From: Saccharicrinis sp963667815
Lineage (GTDB): Bacteria; Bacteroidota; Bacteroidia; Bacteroidales; Marinilabiliaceae
Assembly (NCBI GenBank): GCA_963667815.1
Contig: OY764021.1
Strand: one strand, 5' to 3'
Length of the DNA stretch: 64,000 bases
Shown piece by piece: positions 8,500-17,578 of this stretch. A program made the position numbers and the translations under genes. The notes beneath the pieces are model-generated. The model did not search any database. It was given only the letters and a program-made list of their open reading frames with translations, and was not told the DNA's origin. Each line of letters begins with the position of its first letter. The first letter of the stretch is position 1.

Positions 8500-8577
8500 A
8501 AACCTTAAAATACTTAGTTAAACCCTCTCAAGAACTCCTTTTTCAAAAAAAGTAGGGTGGCAATTTAAAACTTTTAA

Positions 8578-8585
8578 TACATTTG
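8578..8585 (+). promoter_or_regulatory. -7 box (TACATTTG) upstream of sppA
   Basis: An exact TAnnTTTG match 37 bases before the sppA ATG, in the folK-sppA divergent gap. Confidence 0.45.
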
Positions 8586-8622
8586 TTAGTAATTCGAACA
8601 TCATAATTTAACCTTACATTTT

Positions 8623-10392
8623 ATGGCAAAATTTTTCAGATCATTACTTTTTACTGTACTAGGCTCTATTTTTACAGCGCTTTTTATTATTCTCATTTTC
8701 TTTATGGTTATTGCCGGTATTACATCCAGTAATAAAAAACAAGTTAAATTAAAACAAAACACGTTACTCACTATCAACTTAAATAAGGTAATTAAAGACC
8801 GTACAGTCTTCAATCCTTTAGAGGAATTAGTTGGAGACTCTCCTTTTAAAGAATCTGCAATAGGTTTAAATCAAATATTAAAAAATATTGAAAAAGCATC
8901 CAACGATGAAAATATCAATGGAATATTTTTAGAATGTGGAAGCCCTGCAACTGGATATGCAACACTGAGCGAAATCAGAAATGCTTTAATTAAATTTAAA
9001 GAATCAGGAAAATTCATTACCGCCTTTTCTCCTGATTACTCGCAAAAAGGCTATTACCTGGCATCTGTTGCAAATAATATATATCTACCTCCTCAAGGAA
9101 TGCTTGAGTTAAAAGGATTAAACTCACAACGTACATTTTACAAGGGAGCGCTTGAAAAATTAGGCATTGAAGTTCAGATATTTAAACATGGTAAATTTAA
9201 ATCTGCAGTTGAACCATTTATTCTAGATAAGATGAGTGAACCTGCTAAAGAACAAACCATTGCATATACTTCATCAATATGGAACAATGTGGTTAAGGAT
9301 ATTGCTGAGACCAGAAGCATAAGTTCAGATAAAATAAATGAAATTGCCGACAATGGAACTATGTTTATAAACAATCAATTATATGTTGATGCAGGTCTTT
9401 TAAACGGATTAAAATATAAAGATGAAGTTATTGCTGAATTAAAAGAAATCACCAGTACCAAAGAATCAAATGATATTGAACAAGTTAGTTTATCTGATTA
9501 CGACTACGTATACCTACCTAAAGAAACTAAAGGTTTGATAAAAAATAAGATTGCAGTTATTTATGCAGAAGGTGAAATTGATGGAACCAGTGATGAAGGC
9601 ATTAAATCGGATGACTTAAGTAAAACTATTCGTAAAGCGAGAAGAGACAGTTCCATTAAAGCAGTTGTACTTCGAATCAATTCTCCGGGAGGCTCTGGTA
9701 GCGGATCTGATATTATTTGGCGAGAAGTAAAACTTTGTCAGGAAACAAAACCAGTTATTGTTTCAATGGGAGATGTTGCTGCATCTGGTGGCTACTATAT
9801 AGCCTGTGCTGCAGATACTATTGTTGCTACTCCTACAACTATTACCGGATCAATTGGAGTTTTTGGAATGATACCTAACACTAAAAAGTTAATGAATAAG
9901 AAATTAGGAATTACTTTTGATGGAGTAAAAACAAACAAATTTTCTGACGTACCTAACATTACACGTCCATTTACATCTGATGAAAAAGATATCTTTCAAA
10001 ACTATGTGAATAAGTTTTACCAAGTATTTATTAGCAGATGTGCTGAAGGAAGAAATACATCCACTGATAAAATTGATGAAATTGGCCAAGGACGAGTTTG
10101 GAGTGGAGAAAATGCCTCTAACATTAATTTAGTGGACGTAATGGGTGGATTAAATACCGCTATTGAAATAGCTAAAGAAAAGGCTGGATTAGATACTTAT
10201 AGAATCAAAGAAATGCCAGAAATTGAACTAACTCCATTTGAACAAGTTATTAAAGATATGAGTGCTGAAGCTAAGGCATACGCAGCAAAAGCATTTTTAG
10301 GTGTTAACCTTGAAGAAATTGAGTTCCTGAATAAAATTAAAGAAATTGAACCTATTCAGGCACGCATGCCTTACAATATTGAAATAAACTAA
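8623..10392 (+). CDS. sppA: Signal peptide peptidase SppA, 67K (double-domain) type
   Basis: A 589-residue membrane-anchored serine protease that degrades signal peptides after their removal. There is one N-terminal transmembrane helix (about 11-31) and two tandem S49 domains. The catalytic lysine is K193 in GKFKSAVEPF of the first domain; the nucleophile is S388 in VAASGGYY of the second, so the Ser-Lys dyad of the Escherichia coli-type enzyme is complete. RINSPGGSGSGSD and TITGSIGVFG also match the family. It is followed by a strong terminator 21 bases after its stop and lies divergent from folK. folK-sppA-lpxK-punA, as far as I recall, is a common Bacteroidota order. Confidence 0.93.
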   Translation: MAKFFRSLLFTVLGSIFTALFIILIFFMVIAGITSSNKKQVKLKQNTLLTINLNKVIKDRTVFNPLEELVGDSPFKESAIGLNQILKNIEKASNDENINGIFLECGSPATGYATLSEIRNALIKFKESGKFITAFSPDYSQKGYYLASVANNIYLPPQGMLELKGLNSQRTFYKGALEKLGIEVQIFKHGKFKSAVEPFILDKMSEPAKEQTIAYTSSIWNNVVKDIAETRSISSDKINEIADNGTMFINNQLYVDAGLLNGLKYKDEVIAELKEITSTKESNDIEQVSLSDYDYVYLPKETKGLIKNKIAVIYAEGEIDGTSDEGIKSDDLSKTIRKARRDSSIKAVVLRINSPGGSGSGSDIIWREVKLCQETKPVIVSMGDVAASGGYYIACAADTIVATPTTITGSIGVFGMIPNTKKLMNKKLGITFDGVKTNKFSDVPNITRPFTSDEKDIFQNYVNKFYQVFISRCAEGRNTSTDKIDEIGQGRVWSGENASNINLVDVMGGLNTAIEIAKEKAGLDTYRIKEMPEIELTPFEQVIKDMSAEAKAYAAKAFLGVNLEEIEFLNKIKEIEPIQARMPYNIEIN

Positions 10393-10399
10393 GTTTTAT

Positions 10400-10407
10400 T
10401 ACTTTTG
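10400..10407 (+). promoter_or_regulatory. -7 box (TACTTTTG) for lpxK, immediately before the sppA terminator
   Basis: An exact TAnnTTTG match that ends 7 bases before the sppA terminator hairpin and 44 bases before the lpxK start. A transcript from it would begin at or inside the hairpin. Confidence 0.45.
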
Positions 10408-10413
10408 TATACC

Positions 10414-10446
10414 AAAGGCTACTCAAAAAAGAGTAGCCTTTTTTTC
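10414..10446 (+). terminator. Rho-independent terminator after sppA
   Basis: A perfect 11-bp stem (10414-10424 with 10431-10441), A6 loop, then a run of T. The ATG of lpxK follows 6 bases later. Confidence 0.85.
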
Positions 10447-10451
10447 CCTTT

Positions 10452-11531
10452 ATGAAAATACTAAAATACATACGTTTTACTCTTTTCCCGATATCGATCT
10501 TATACGGTATCATAATACGCATTCGTAATTTTCTTTTTGATACAGGTAAAATTCCTTCAAGAGAATATTCTTTACCTATAATATCAGTTGGCAACATTAC
10601 TGTTGGTGGTACAGGCAAAACTCCATTAACAGAATTCTTAATTAAACAACTTATTACAAATAATAAAATGGCTTTATTAAGCCGTGGTTATAAACGTAAA
10701 ACTACTGGTGTAATTATTTCAGATGAGAAGAGTACTGCATTAGACATTGGAGACGAGCCATTTCAAATCAAGTCTAAATTTCCTGAATTACTAGTTACAG
10801 TGGCCGAAAAGAGAGTTGATGGTATAGATGAAATACTAAGACTTAAAAATAAACCTGATGTTATTATTATGGACGATGCATACCAACACAGGTATGTAAA
10901 ACCTGGTTTTAGTATTTTAGTTACGGACTACAACAGACCTCTTTGGAAAGACATGATGTTACCAGCTGGTGAGCTTCGCGAACCTATATCCGGGAAAAAA
11001 AGAGCAGATATAATTTTAGTAAATAAATGTCCCGAAAAGCTTAGTATAGCAGAACAATCCTTTATTATTAAAAGGTTAAATATCACCACCGACCAGTCGG
11101 TTTATTTCTCAACTATTGGATATCAGAATTGTATTTCGTTATTTTGCAAAAACAAAGTGCTCACTGAATTTGATTTAAAAGATCAAAACATACTGTTAGT
11201 AACAGGTATTGCAAATCCAAAACCACTACTGCAATATGTAAACTCTTTTACTAATAATGTTGATTTAATTCAGTTTGCAGATCATTATCAATTTAAAGAA
11301 GTTGATTTACAAAAAATTAAAAAGCGATTTAATCATCTTAATGGGAAACAAAAAATCATCTTAACTACAGAAAAGGATGCGGTACGACTAAGAGAAATTC
11401 TAAAAGTCGATGATTCAATTTCTGAGTATGTATGGTATATCCCCATTGAAATTAAATTGCTAAATAATCAACAAGAGGAGTTTTTAGACAAAATTGTTAA
11501 ATATGTTAAGCAAAATAAAAGAAACCGCTGA
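10452..11531 (+). CDS. lpxK: Tetraacyldisaccharide 4'-kinase (lipid A synthesis)
   Basis: A 359-residue inner-membrane kinase that phosphorylates the 4' position of the lipid A disaccharide. The N-terminal hydrophobic segment (about 9-25) anchors it; the P-loop is ISVGNITVGGTGKTPLTEF (45-63). IIMDDAYQHRYV holds the Walker B aspartates, and the LPAGELREP stretch is family-specific. The length is slightly above the Escherichia coli enzyme and typical of Bacteroidota. Its end overlaps the purine nucleoside phosphorylase gene by 29 bases, so the two are cotranscribed. It begins just after a terminator and close to its own -7 box. Confidence 0.94.
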   Translation: MKILKYIRFTLFPISILYGIIIRIRNFLFDTGKIPSREYSLPIISVGNITVGGTGKTPLTEFLIKQLITNNKMALLSRGYKRKTTGVIISDEKSTALDIGDEPFQIKSKFPELLVTVAEKRVDGIDEILRLKNKPDVIIMDDAYQHRYVKPGFSILVTDYNRPLWKDMMLPAGELREPISGKKRADIILVNKCPEKLSIAEQSFIIKRLNITTDQSVYFSTIGYQNCISLFCKNKVLTEFDLKDQNILLVTGIANPKPLLQYVNSFTNNVDLIQFADHYQFKEVDLQKIKKRFNHLNGKQKIILTTEKDAVRLREILKVDDSISEYVWYIPIEIKLLNNQQEEFLDKIVKYVKQNKRNR

Positions 11532-12315
11532 TTTCATTGTTGAGAAATCAAATACAAAAGCCAATATTGGTATTATCCTTGGAACTGGATTAGGCGGTTT
11601 GGTAGAGGAGATTGATATTAAATTCACTTTAAATTATGATGACATTCCAAACTTTCCTGTTTCTACAGTCGAAGGCCATCATGGAAGATTAATATTTGGA
11701 ATTCTTGGAGGAAAAGAAGTTGTAGCCATGCAAGGGCGTTTCCATTATTATGAAGGATACAACATGCAGGAAGTTACATTCCCTGTTAGAGTGATGAAAA
11801 TGATGGGTATTGAAACTCTGCTTGTAAGCAATGCCAGTGGTGGTTTAAATCCTGATTTTGCTGTTGGTGATGTAATGATTATTGATGATCACATCAATAT
11901 GTTTGGCACAAATCCATTAATTGGTAAAAACTTTAATGAGTTAGGTCCTCGTTTTCCGGATATGAGTGAACCTTATTCAAAAGATTTAGTGAACAAAGCT
12001 TTTGAAATTGCCTATAAGAACAACATCAAATTAAAAAGAGGTATTTATGTTGGAACATCAGGTCCTACTTTTGAAACTCCTGCTGAATATAAAATGTTCC
12101 GCATTTTAGGTGCTGATGTAGTTGGAATGTCAACAGTTCCTGAAGTAATTGTTGCCAGACATATGAATATGACTTGCTTTGGTGTTTCTATTGTAACTGA
12201 CTCTGGAGTTCCTGGTGAAATTGTTGAAATATCTCACGAAGAAGTCCAAGAAATTGCAGCAAAAGCTGAACCTACAATGACTTTCGTTATTAAGGAGTTG
12301 GTAGCTTCCTTATAA
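11503..12315 (+). CDS. punA: Purine nucleoside phosphorylase (class I, trimeric type)
   Basis: A 270-residue cytoplasmic enzyme that splits inosine and guanosine with phosphate to the base and ribose-1-phosphate. LGTGLGGL (26-33) is the phosphate-binding turn, VEGHHGRLIFG the His-containing loop, and VSNASGGLNPDF and FGVSIVTDSG(V)PGE frame the active site. I chose the ATG at 11503 (MLSKIKETADF), which overlaps lpxK by 29 bases; a TTG at 11494 would add three residues. A probable terminator follows at 12333. Confidence 0.92.
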   Translation: MLSKIKETADFIVEKSNTKANIGIILGTGLGGLVEEIDIKFTLNYDDIPNFPVSTVEGHHGRLIFGILGGKEVVAMQGRFHYYEGYNMQEVTFPVRVMKMMGIETLLVSNASGGLNPDFAVGDVMIIDDHINMFGTNPLIGKNFNELGPRFPDMSEPYSKDLVNKAFEIAYKNNIKLKRGIYVGTSGPTFETPAEYKMFRILGADVVGMSTVPEVIVARHMNMTCFGVSIVTDSGVPGEIVEISHEEVQEIAAKAEPTMTFVIKELVASL

Positions 12316-12332
12316 TATCTTGTAAATATATT

Positions 12333-12363
12333 TAGGGTTCCTATTAAGGAATCCTATATTTTC
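12333..12363 (+). terminator. Probable terminator after punA
   Basis: A 10-bp stem with one G-T pair (12333-12342 with 12347-12356) and a four-base loop, followed by TATATTTTCC. The remaining ~220 bases before the M3 peptidase gene are AT-rich with no recognisable gene. Confidence 0.6.
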
Positions 12364-12588
12364 CATACCGCTCTATAATACTAAATAACAGACTTAATAC
12401 TCCCTACCCCTCAAATTCCCACTGAATACTAGCCTAAACTTAATCTATATTATTTTTACCCTTTCATTTTCGTTTTTTCTCACGTTTTTTTTACATTTTT
12501 TAAAGAGCTTATATTTAAGTAATTTATAACTTGCACCATCCCCTCATTAAAATAAGAATTCATTACTCAATAACATATCAATACAAAA

Positions 12589-14721
12589 ATGAAACGATTT
12601 AAAGTATCTCATGTTTACTTATCTTTGCTCATCATTGCATTTACAAGTTGCCAATTATCAAATCAAAAAGAAAGCGAATTGGAAAACAATTATTTATTAC
12701 AGGAAAGTACACTTCCTTATGGTGTACCTGACTTTTCAAAAATAAAAAGCAGTAATTTTCTTCCTGCAATGGAATATGGAATTAAAGAAAAACTAGCAGA
12801 ATTAAAAGATGTAGCTACCGACCCATCTGCGCCAACTTTTGAAAATGTATTTATTCCTATTGAAAAATCAGGAAGAACTCTGGCTCGTGTAAGCGGTGTA
12901 TTTAACATGTTAAGTGGTGCCTATACTAATGACACCATTCAAAATGCTGAAGAAGAATTAGCTCCAAAATTATCAGCTCTAGCTGATGCCCTATTTTTAA
13001 ATGACACCTTATTTAAAAAGGTTGAAACCATATACAATCAACTAGCTGAATTAGATTTAGATGAAGAATCGAAAAAGCTTGTTGAAGAGTATTATCAACG
13101 CTTTATATTGTCAGGTGCCAATCTATCTCAAGAAAACAAAGAACAGCTAAAAACTATAAATGCTGAGATTGCACAACTTTCTACAAAATTTGCAAATCAA
13201 TTAATTAGCGCAGCAAAAAATGCGGCCCTTATTGTTGATAGCACAGAAGAACTTGACGGATTATCTGAGAGCGAAATCAAAGCAGCTAAAAATAATGCTA
13301 CAAAAAATAATCTTGAAGGCAAATATCAACTCCCACTTCAAAATACAACTCAACAGCCATATCTTACCTATCTTAAAAACAGAGATACCAGAGAAAAATT
13401 ATTCAAGCTTTCATGGTCAAGAGCTGAAAAAGGAGACGACAATGATACTCGTTCTATCATTGTTAAAATTGCTCAACTCAGAGCTAAAAAGGCAAATATT
13501 TTAGGCTGTGCAAATTATGCAGAATGGACTCTAAAAGATCAGATGGCCAAAACACCCAAAGCTGCATTGGATTTCTTAGACCAATTAGTTGACGCATCTA
13601 TTAAAAACGGAAAAACAGAAGCTAAGGAATTGCAAAAATTAATTGATCGCGAAAAAGGTGGATTCAAATTGACTCCTTGGGACTGGAATTATTACGCAGA
13701 AAAACTTCGCAAAGAAAAGTATGATTTAAACGAAGATGAAATTAAACCATACTTTGAATTATTTACAGTGGTAGAAAAAGGTGTTTTTTATGCTGCTGAA
13801 AAATTATACGGAATTTCGTTTAAACCTCGTACTGACATTCCTGTTTACAGCGACGATGTTAAGGTATATGAGTTATTCAACGAAGATGGCTCAACGATAG
13901 GTTTATTCTACTGTGATTATTTTAAACGCGATAATAAATCTGGTGGTGCATGGATGAGCAACCTGGTTGAACAATCTTCTCTTTTAGGAACAAAGCCTGT
14001 TATTTATAATGTGTGTAACTACACAAAACCTGCAGCTGGAGAACCTGCTTTGATCAGTTACGATGATGTAACTACACTATTCCATGAATTTGGACATGCC
14101 TTACATGGTTTCTTTGCAAATCAAAAATATGTAACTCTTTCAGGAACTAACGTTTCAAGAGACTTTGTTGAATTACCATCTCAATTTAATGAGCACTGGG
14201 CGCTTTATCCTGAAGTATTTAAAAACTATGCCATTCACTATAAAACAGGCGAACCAATGCCTGAAAGCCTGATTACAAAGATTAAAAATGCATCCACTTT
14301 CAATCAAGGTTATATGCTAACAGAGTTACTTGCTGCAGCAGAATTAGATTTACAATGGCACACAATTTCAGCGGATACAAAGATTGAAGATGCATCTCAG
14401 TTTGAAACTCAAGCTCTAAAAAACACCAACTTAAATATTGCTGAAATACCTCCGCGCTATCGTTCAACTTATTTTCTACATATTTGGGGTAATGGTTATG
14501 CAGCTGGATACTATGCTTACCTATGGGCCGAAATGTTGGATAACGATGCCTTTGAGTGGTTTAACGAAAACGGAGGCTTAACCCGAGAAAATGGAGATAG
14601 ATTTAGAAAAATGATTTTATCTAAAGGAAATACTGAAGACTTTGATCAGATGTATCAGAATTTCACAGGTCGTAAACCCAATATTACTCCTATGCTGAAA
14701 CACAGAGGGATTTTAAAGTAA
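12589..14721 (+). CDS. M3-family zinc metallopeptidase lipoprotein (Dcp/oligopeptidase A-like)
   Basis: A 710-residue exported peptidase. The N-terminus is a lipoprotein signal (LSLLIIAFTSC, acylated Cys near residue 22). The zinc motif is H499-E-F-G-H503, with the downstream glutamate expected about 25 residues later in the NVSRDFVELPSQFNEHW stretch. The C-terminal FLHIWGNGYAAGYYAYLWAE is the substrate-recognition region of the M3A group. It should hydrolyse short peptides in the periplasm, either as a dipeptidyl carboxypeptidase (Dcp) or an oligopeptidase; the two cannot be separated here. It stands alone with its own terminator. Confidence 0.9.
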   Translation: MKRFKVSHVYLSLLIIAFTSCQLSNQKESELENNYLLQESTLPYGVPDFSKIKSSNFLPAMEYGIKEKLAELKDVATDPSAPTFENVFIPIEKSGRTLARVSGVFNMLSGAYTNDTIQNAEEELAPKLSALADALFLNDTLFKKVETIYNQLAELDLDEESKKLVEEYYQRFILSGANLSQENKEQLKTINAEIAQLSTKFANQLISAAKNAALIVDSTEELDGLSESEIKAAKNNATKNNLEGKYQLPLQNTTQQPYLTYLKNRDTREKLFKLSWSRAEKGDDNDTRSIIVKIAQLRAKKANILGCANYAEWTLKDQMAKTPKAALDFLDQLVDASIKNGKTEAKELQKLIDREKGGFKLTPWDWNYYAEKLRKEKYDLNEDEIKPYFELFTVVEKGVFYAAEKLYGISFKPRTDIPVYSDDVKVYELFNEDGSTIGLFYCDYFKRDNKSGGAWMSNLVEQSSLLGTKPVIYNVCNYTKPAAGEPALISYDDVTTLFHEFGHALHGFFANQKYVTLSGTNVSRDFVELPSQFNEHWALYPEVFKNYAIHYKTGEPMPESLITKIKNASTFNQGYMLTELLAAAELDLQWHTISADTKIEDASQFETQALKNTNLNIAEIPPRYRSTYFLHIWGNGYAAGYYAYLWAEMLDNDAFEWFNENGGLTRENGDRFRKMILSKGNTEDFDQMYQNFTGRKPNITPMLKHRGILK

Positions 14722-14743
14722 TCAATCAGAACACTATATATGA

Positions 14744-14773
14744 AGCTGTGCATTTCCTGCACAGCTTTTTTTA
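14744..14773 (+). terminator. Rho-independent terminator after the M3 peptidase
   Basis: A perfect 9-bp stem (14744-14752 with 14758-14766), TTTCC loop and a T7 run. It has no T-run on the minus strand, so it serves the plus-strand gene. Confidence 0.85.
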
Positions 14774-14783
14774 TTCCAATAAC

Positions 14784-17360
14784 TTACCTTTTTGATTTTC
14801 CTGTAACAACACAAACCAACTTCTCTTGCAAAACATCTCCTCTGGGAGAAAATATTTCTGCAAAAATGATGTAAATCCCCATGGGTGCTTTTATATGGTT
14901 TGACTGAACACCATCCCATTGAATAAATCCCTCTCTACTCAACAATTCATTATTTGCTAAGATTTTTATGGGAATTCCATTTTTATTAAAAACCTTTACT
15001 GTACCTGTATAACCTACATCAGGAGTTTTATATTCAATTCTAAGATAGTCTTTATAACCATCAGAATCTGGACTAAAAGTCTCCTCCTCTACCCAAATCC
15101 AATCTAACGTCTTCTCGGTTTCTGCATTAGAATACTGAGAGTTAGCTAGTGTTGGTGTTGCATAAAATGCAGCTGTAGAAGAAGAATGCCAATTATTACA
15201 ATTATTAGTTGGGGCATCATAATCTAAACGCTCCAATGAAACACCTTCCAGACTATTTAATAACTCATAATGCATATCATCTGTATACTCAAAATAATCG
15301 ATCACCAATCCATTTTTATGTACAATTGCTAAATTTCCTTTATCATTACTGAGGTTTGGTATTTCACATTCAATAATCTGCTCTTTTATAAGATTATCAT
15401 AATGACCTATAAGCTTTGATTTATCTTCACAAACAACCCAAAAGTCGCCCGGAAAAATCAACTGATGATTTGAACTTAAAGCAAATAACTTTTCGAGTTG
15501 ATTATTCTCAATACTCGACAGATAAACATCATCGATATTGATCATTTTATCTGAACGATTATAAATTTCAACAAAATCAGTACCTTCACCAGAAGGGTTA
15601 AACAACACTTCATTAATGCATAAATCAAAAGAATCTAACTGCTCAGGCACTCCTACATTCCAATTATATTGATTATTGATAGCATTACCAGCATAATCAC
15701 TAATTTCATTAGATAGTGTTACTCCATATTCTTTATGTTCATGTAGTTCACTATCTAATAAAACATATACTTCCTTTTGAAATACAGTATCAAGGAATAC
15801 ATTTTCAACATCAGCAAATTCTATATTAATGTTAGATTTATTGATTGTAGAAAGATTTAATGCTTCATTAAATTTTATTTTAAGATTGTTTGCATCTATA
15901 AAAGAAATATATTGTACTTCAGGCGGACTAACATCACTATTTATTGTTTTAAACGAATTTTCAAAACCAGGGGTTCCTCCTTTTAAGTTTAAAGAATAAT
16001 CCCAATTATAAGAACTCAAATCTTGATTGTTGATATCAATTTTCTCTATTGACCACCCTCCATCTTTTTTAAAACTCTGCGCAATATTCACAAATGGATA
16101 TTGAATTGCATCGGAAACTACATTCTCATCATTTACTAGTATAATTTCACCTTTTTGATTTGTTAAAGTTCCCATATTGGAAACGGAAACACAACCTACA
16201 CCTTCAATAAAATCACTATATGAATCAGAAACTAAAACAGCATATTGACTTGGCTCTAAAATGTATTCGGACAAAACACTTTCATTTTCATTCACAATTA
16301 TCCGGTACTGGTTCAGGTTGATACTATGCTCTGTATTATTATATACCTCTATGTATTCACATTCTGGCAATTCTACTGCAGGACTTGGATCAACCAATAT
16401 TTCAGATATTACTATATCATATCTCTCAGGTTTGAAATAAGTGTAGTAAATAGTGGTGTCATGAATTGCATTTCCATATAAATCTGTAAATCCGGATAGG
16501 CTAATCGCTCCATTAGTTACATTTGAAACCTTAGCACTAAGATCGATCTCAATATTGCTGTCATTTATTTTAATTTCTACAATATCAACACTTGTATCAT
16601 CAAACATTATATTCTCAGCCATCACCGACTCATTAAGTATTAATTCACTCATTTTTAAGAGCAATCTTTCACCTTTAATAAGTTGGTGACTGACAATTTC
16701 AGGAGCTATTAGATCTGTATATGCTTCTCCGTCAACATTAATATATCCAAAATGAAATTTATCTATTCGTGTTTTTGTATAATGGCAATACAATCCAAAA
16801 TAATTACTTTGTTTTATTTCATCATCAAAAACCGCTCCCTCCAAAACATATCCATTATTCTCAAGTTCTGTAAATAATTCCCAATTCCCAGCTTCATCTC
16901 GTGTAACTTTTACTGAAATATTGCAAGAGGACAGATCTAATATCTTATCTCTTCCGTCAATTATTTTCGTTTGTTTTCCACCGCTACTTTTCCATAAAGA
17001 AACATCATCTGAAGTATCTCCAATTTTAACAAAATAGCCCTGAAGGTCTTCATTCCATTCATTGCTATTGCACATTAAATAAACAATACAATAATTAGAT
17101 GATGAGGGATTAAAATCCAACTTTATAGAAAAACTCCACTCAGCATTATTTATAGCTTCAGAATGTGTAAAAAGATATGATGATGAACTTTCAGGATCTG
17201 CATTTAAATCAAGAGTTTGTGCATCTTTATTGATAAAAAACTGATCAGTATTTCCGATCCATTCCGGAGATGAAGCTAATGAATTACGATTCCAGTTTTC
17301 AGAAATTTGAGCACATAAAGAGATAGGAAATAATAAAATAAAGAAAAAATATCGGATCAT
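14784..17360 (-). CDS. Secreted lamin-tail-domain (LTD) protein with Big_5-like and FlgD-like modules
   Basis: An 858-residue secreted protein. A signal peptide (FFFILLFPISLCAQ, 5-18) leads into a jelly-roll-like N-terminal domain (WSFSIKLDFNP). Two lamin-tail domains follow, beginning VISEILVDPSPA and CINEVLFNPSGEG and containing CEYIEVYNN and TDFVEIYNR. Between and before them are Big_5-like strands (LKIKFNEALN). The C-terminus has FSPDSDGYKDYLRI and ends with a FlgD-Ig-like fold (GTVKVFNKNG, IQWDG, PMGIYI). Such proteins are common in Bacteroidota and are thought to act outside the cell, sometimes beside secreted nucleases. No catalytic motif is visible and no enzyme gene is adjacent. Function is unknown. 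Confidence 0.78.
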   Translation of the reverse strand: MIRYFFFILLFPISLCAQISENWNRNSLASSPEWIGNTDQFFINKDAQTLDLNADPESSSSYLFTHSEAINNAEWSFSIKLDFNPSSSNYCIVYLMCNSNEWNEDLQGYFVKIGDTSDDVSLWKSSGGKQTKIIDGRDKILDLSSCNISVKVTRDEAGNWELFTELENNGYVLEGAVFDDEIKQSNYFGLYCHYTKTRIDKFHFGYINVDGEAYTDLIAPEIVSHQLIKGERLLLKMSELILNESVMAENIMFDDTSVDIVEIKINDSNIEIDLSAKVSNVTNGAISLSGFTDLYGNAIHDTTIYYTYFKPERYDIVISEILVDPSPAVELPECEYIEVYNNTEHSINLNQYRIIVNENESVLSEYILEPSQYAVLVSDSYSDFIEGVGCVSVSNMGTLTNQKGEIILVNDENVVSDAIQYPFVNIAQSFKKDGGWSIEKIDINNQDLSSYNWDYSLNLKGGTPGFENSFKTINSDVSPPEVQYISFIDANNLKIKFNEALNLSTINKSNINIEFADVENVFLDTVFQKEVYVLLDSELHEHKEYGVTLSNEISDYAGNAINNQYNWNVGVPEQLDSFDLCINEVLFNPSGEGTDFVEIYNRSDKMINIDDVYLSSIENNQLEKLFALSSNHQLIFPGDFWVVCEDKSKLIGHYDNLIKEQIIECEIPNLSNDKGNLAIVHKNGLVIDYFEYTDDMHYELLNSLEGVSLERLDYDAPTNNCNNWHSSSTAAFYATPTLANSQYSNAETEKTLDWIWVEEETFSPDSDGYKDYLRIEYKTPDVGYTGTVKVFNKNGIPIKILANNELLSREGFIQWDGVQSNHIKAPMGIYIIFAEIFSPRGDVLQEKLVCVVTGKSKR

Positions 17361-17385
17361 TGCGTTTGGTTAATTGTAAAAACTA

Positions 17386-17443
17386 TATTTTTGTATGATA
17401 ATTATCATCATCACCAACTTAAGACAGTTTAAAAAACTGTCTT
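17386..17443 (+). promoter_or_regulatory. asd upstream region: -7 box, 14-bp palindrome and 10-bp hairpin
   Basis: Three structures in the 218-base gap between divergent genes: a TAnnTTTG box (17386-17393), a perfect 14-bp palindrome ATGATAATTATCAT (17395-17408) and a perfect 10-bp inverted repeat with a 3-base loop (17421-17443) lacking a T-run. They lie 136-193 bases upstream of the asd ATG and could be an operator or leader structure. Confidence 0.35.
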
Positions 17444-17578
17444 ATTACACAATAAATTTATAATAATATTTTAATTTTTATTGTTATATCTGTTATTAAT
17501 ATCATATAAAACAGACAATTAAGTTTGTGATAGAATAAATAACTGATTAATAACAACACAAAAAGAAAACAAAGACGT

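Noticed and set aside
12316..12588. Hidden gene in the punA to M3 peptidase gap
   Set aside because: Only a terminator and AT-rich sequence with no credible frame or exact -7 box were found.
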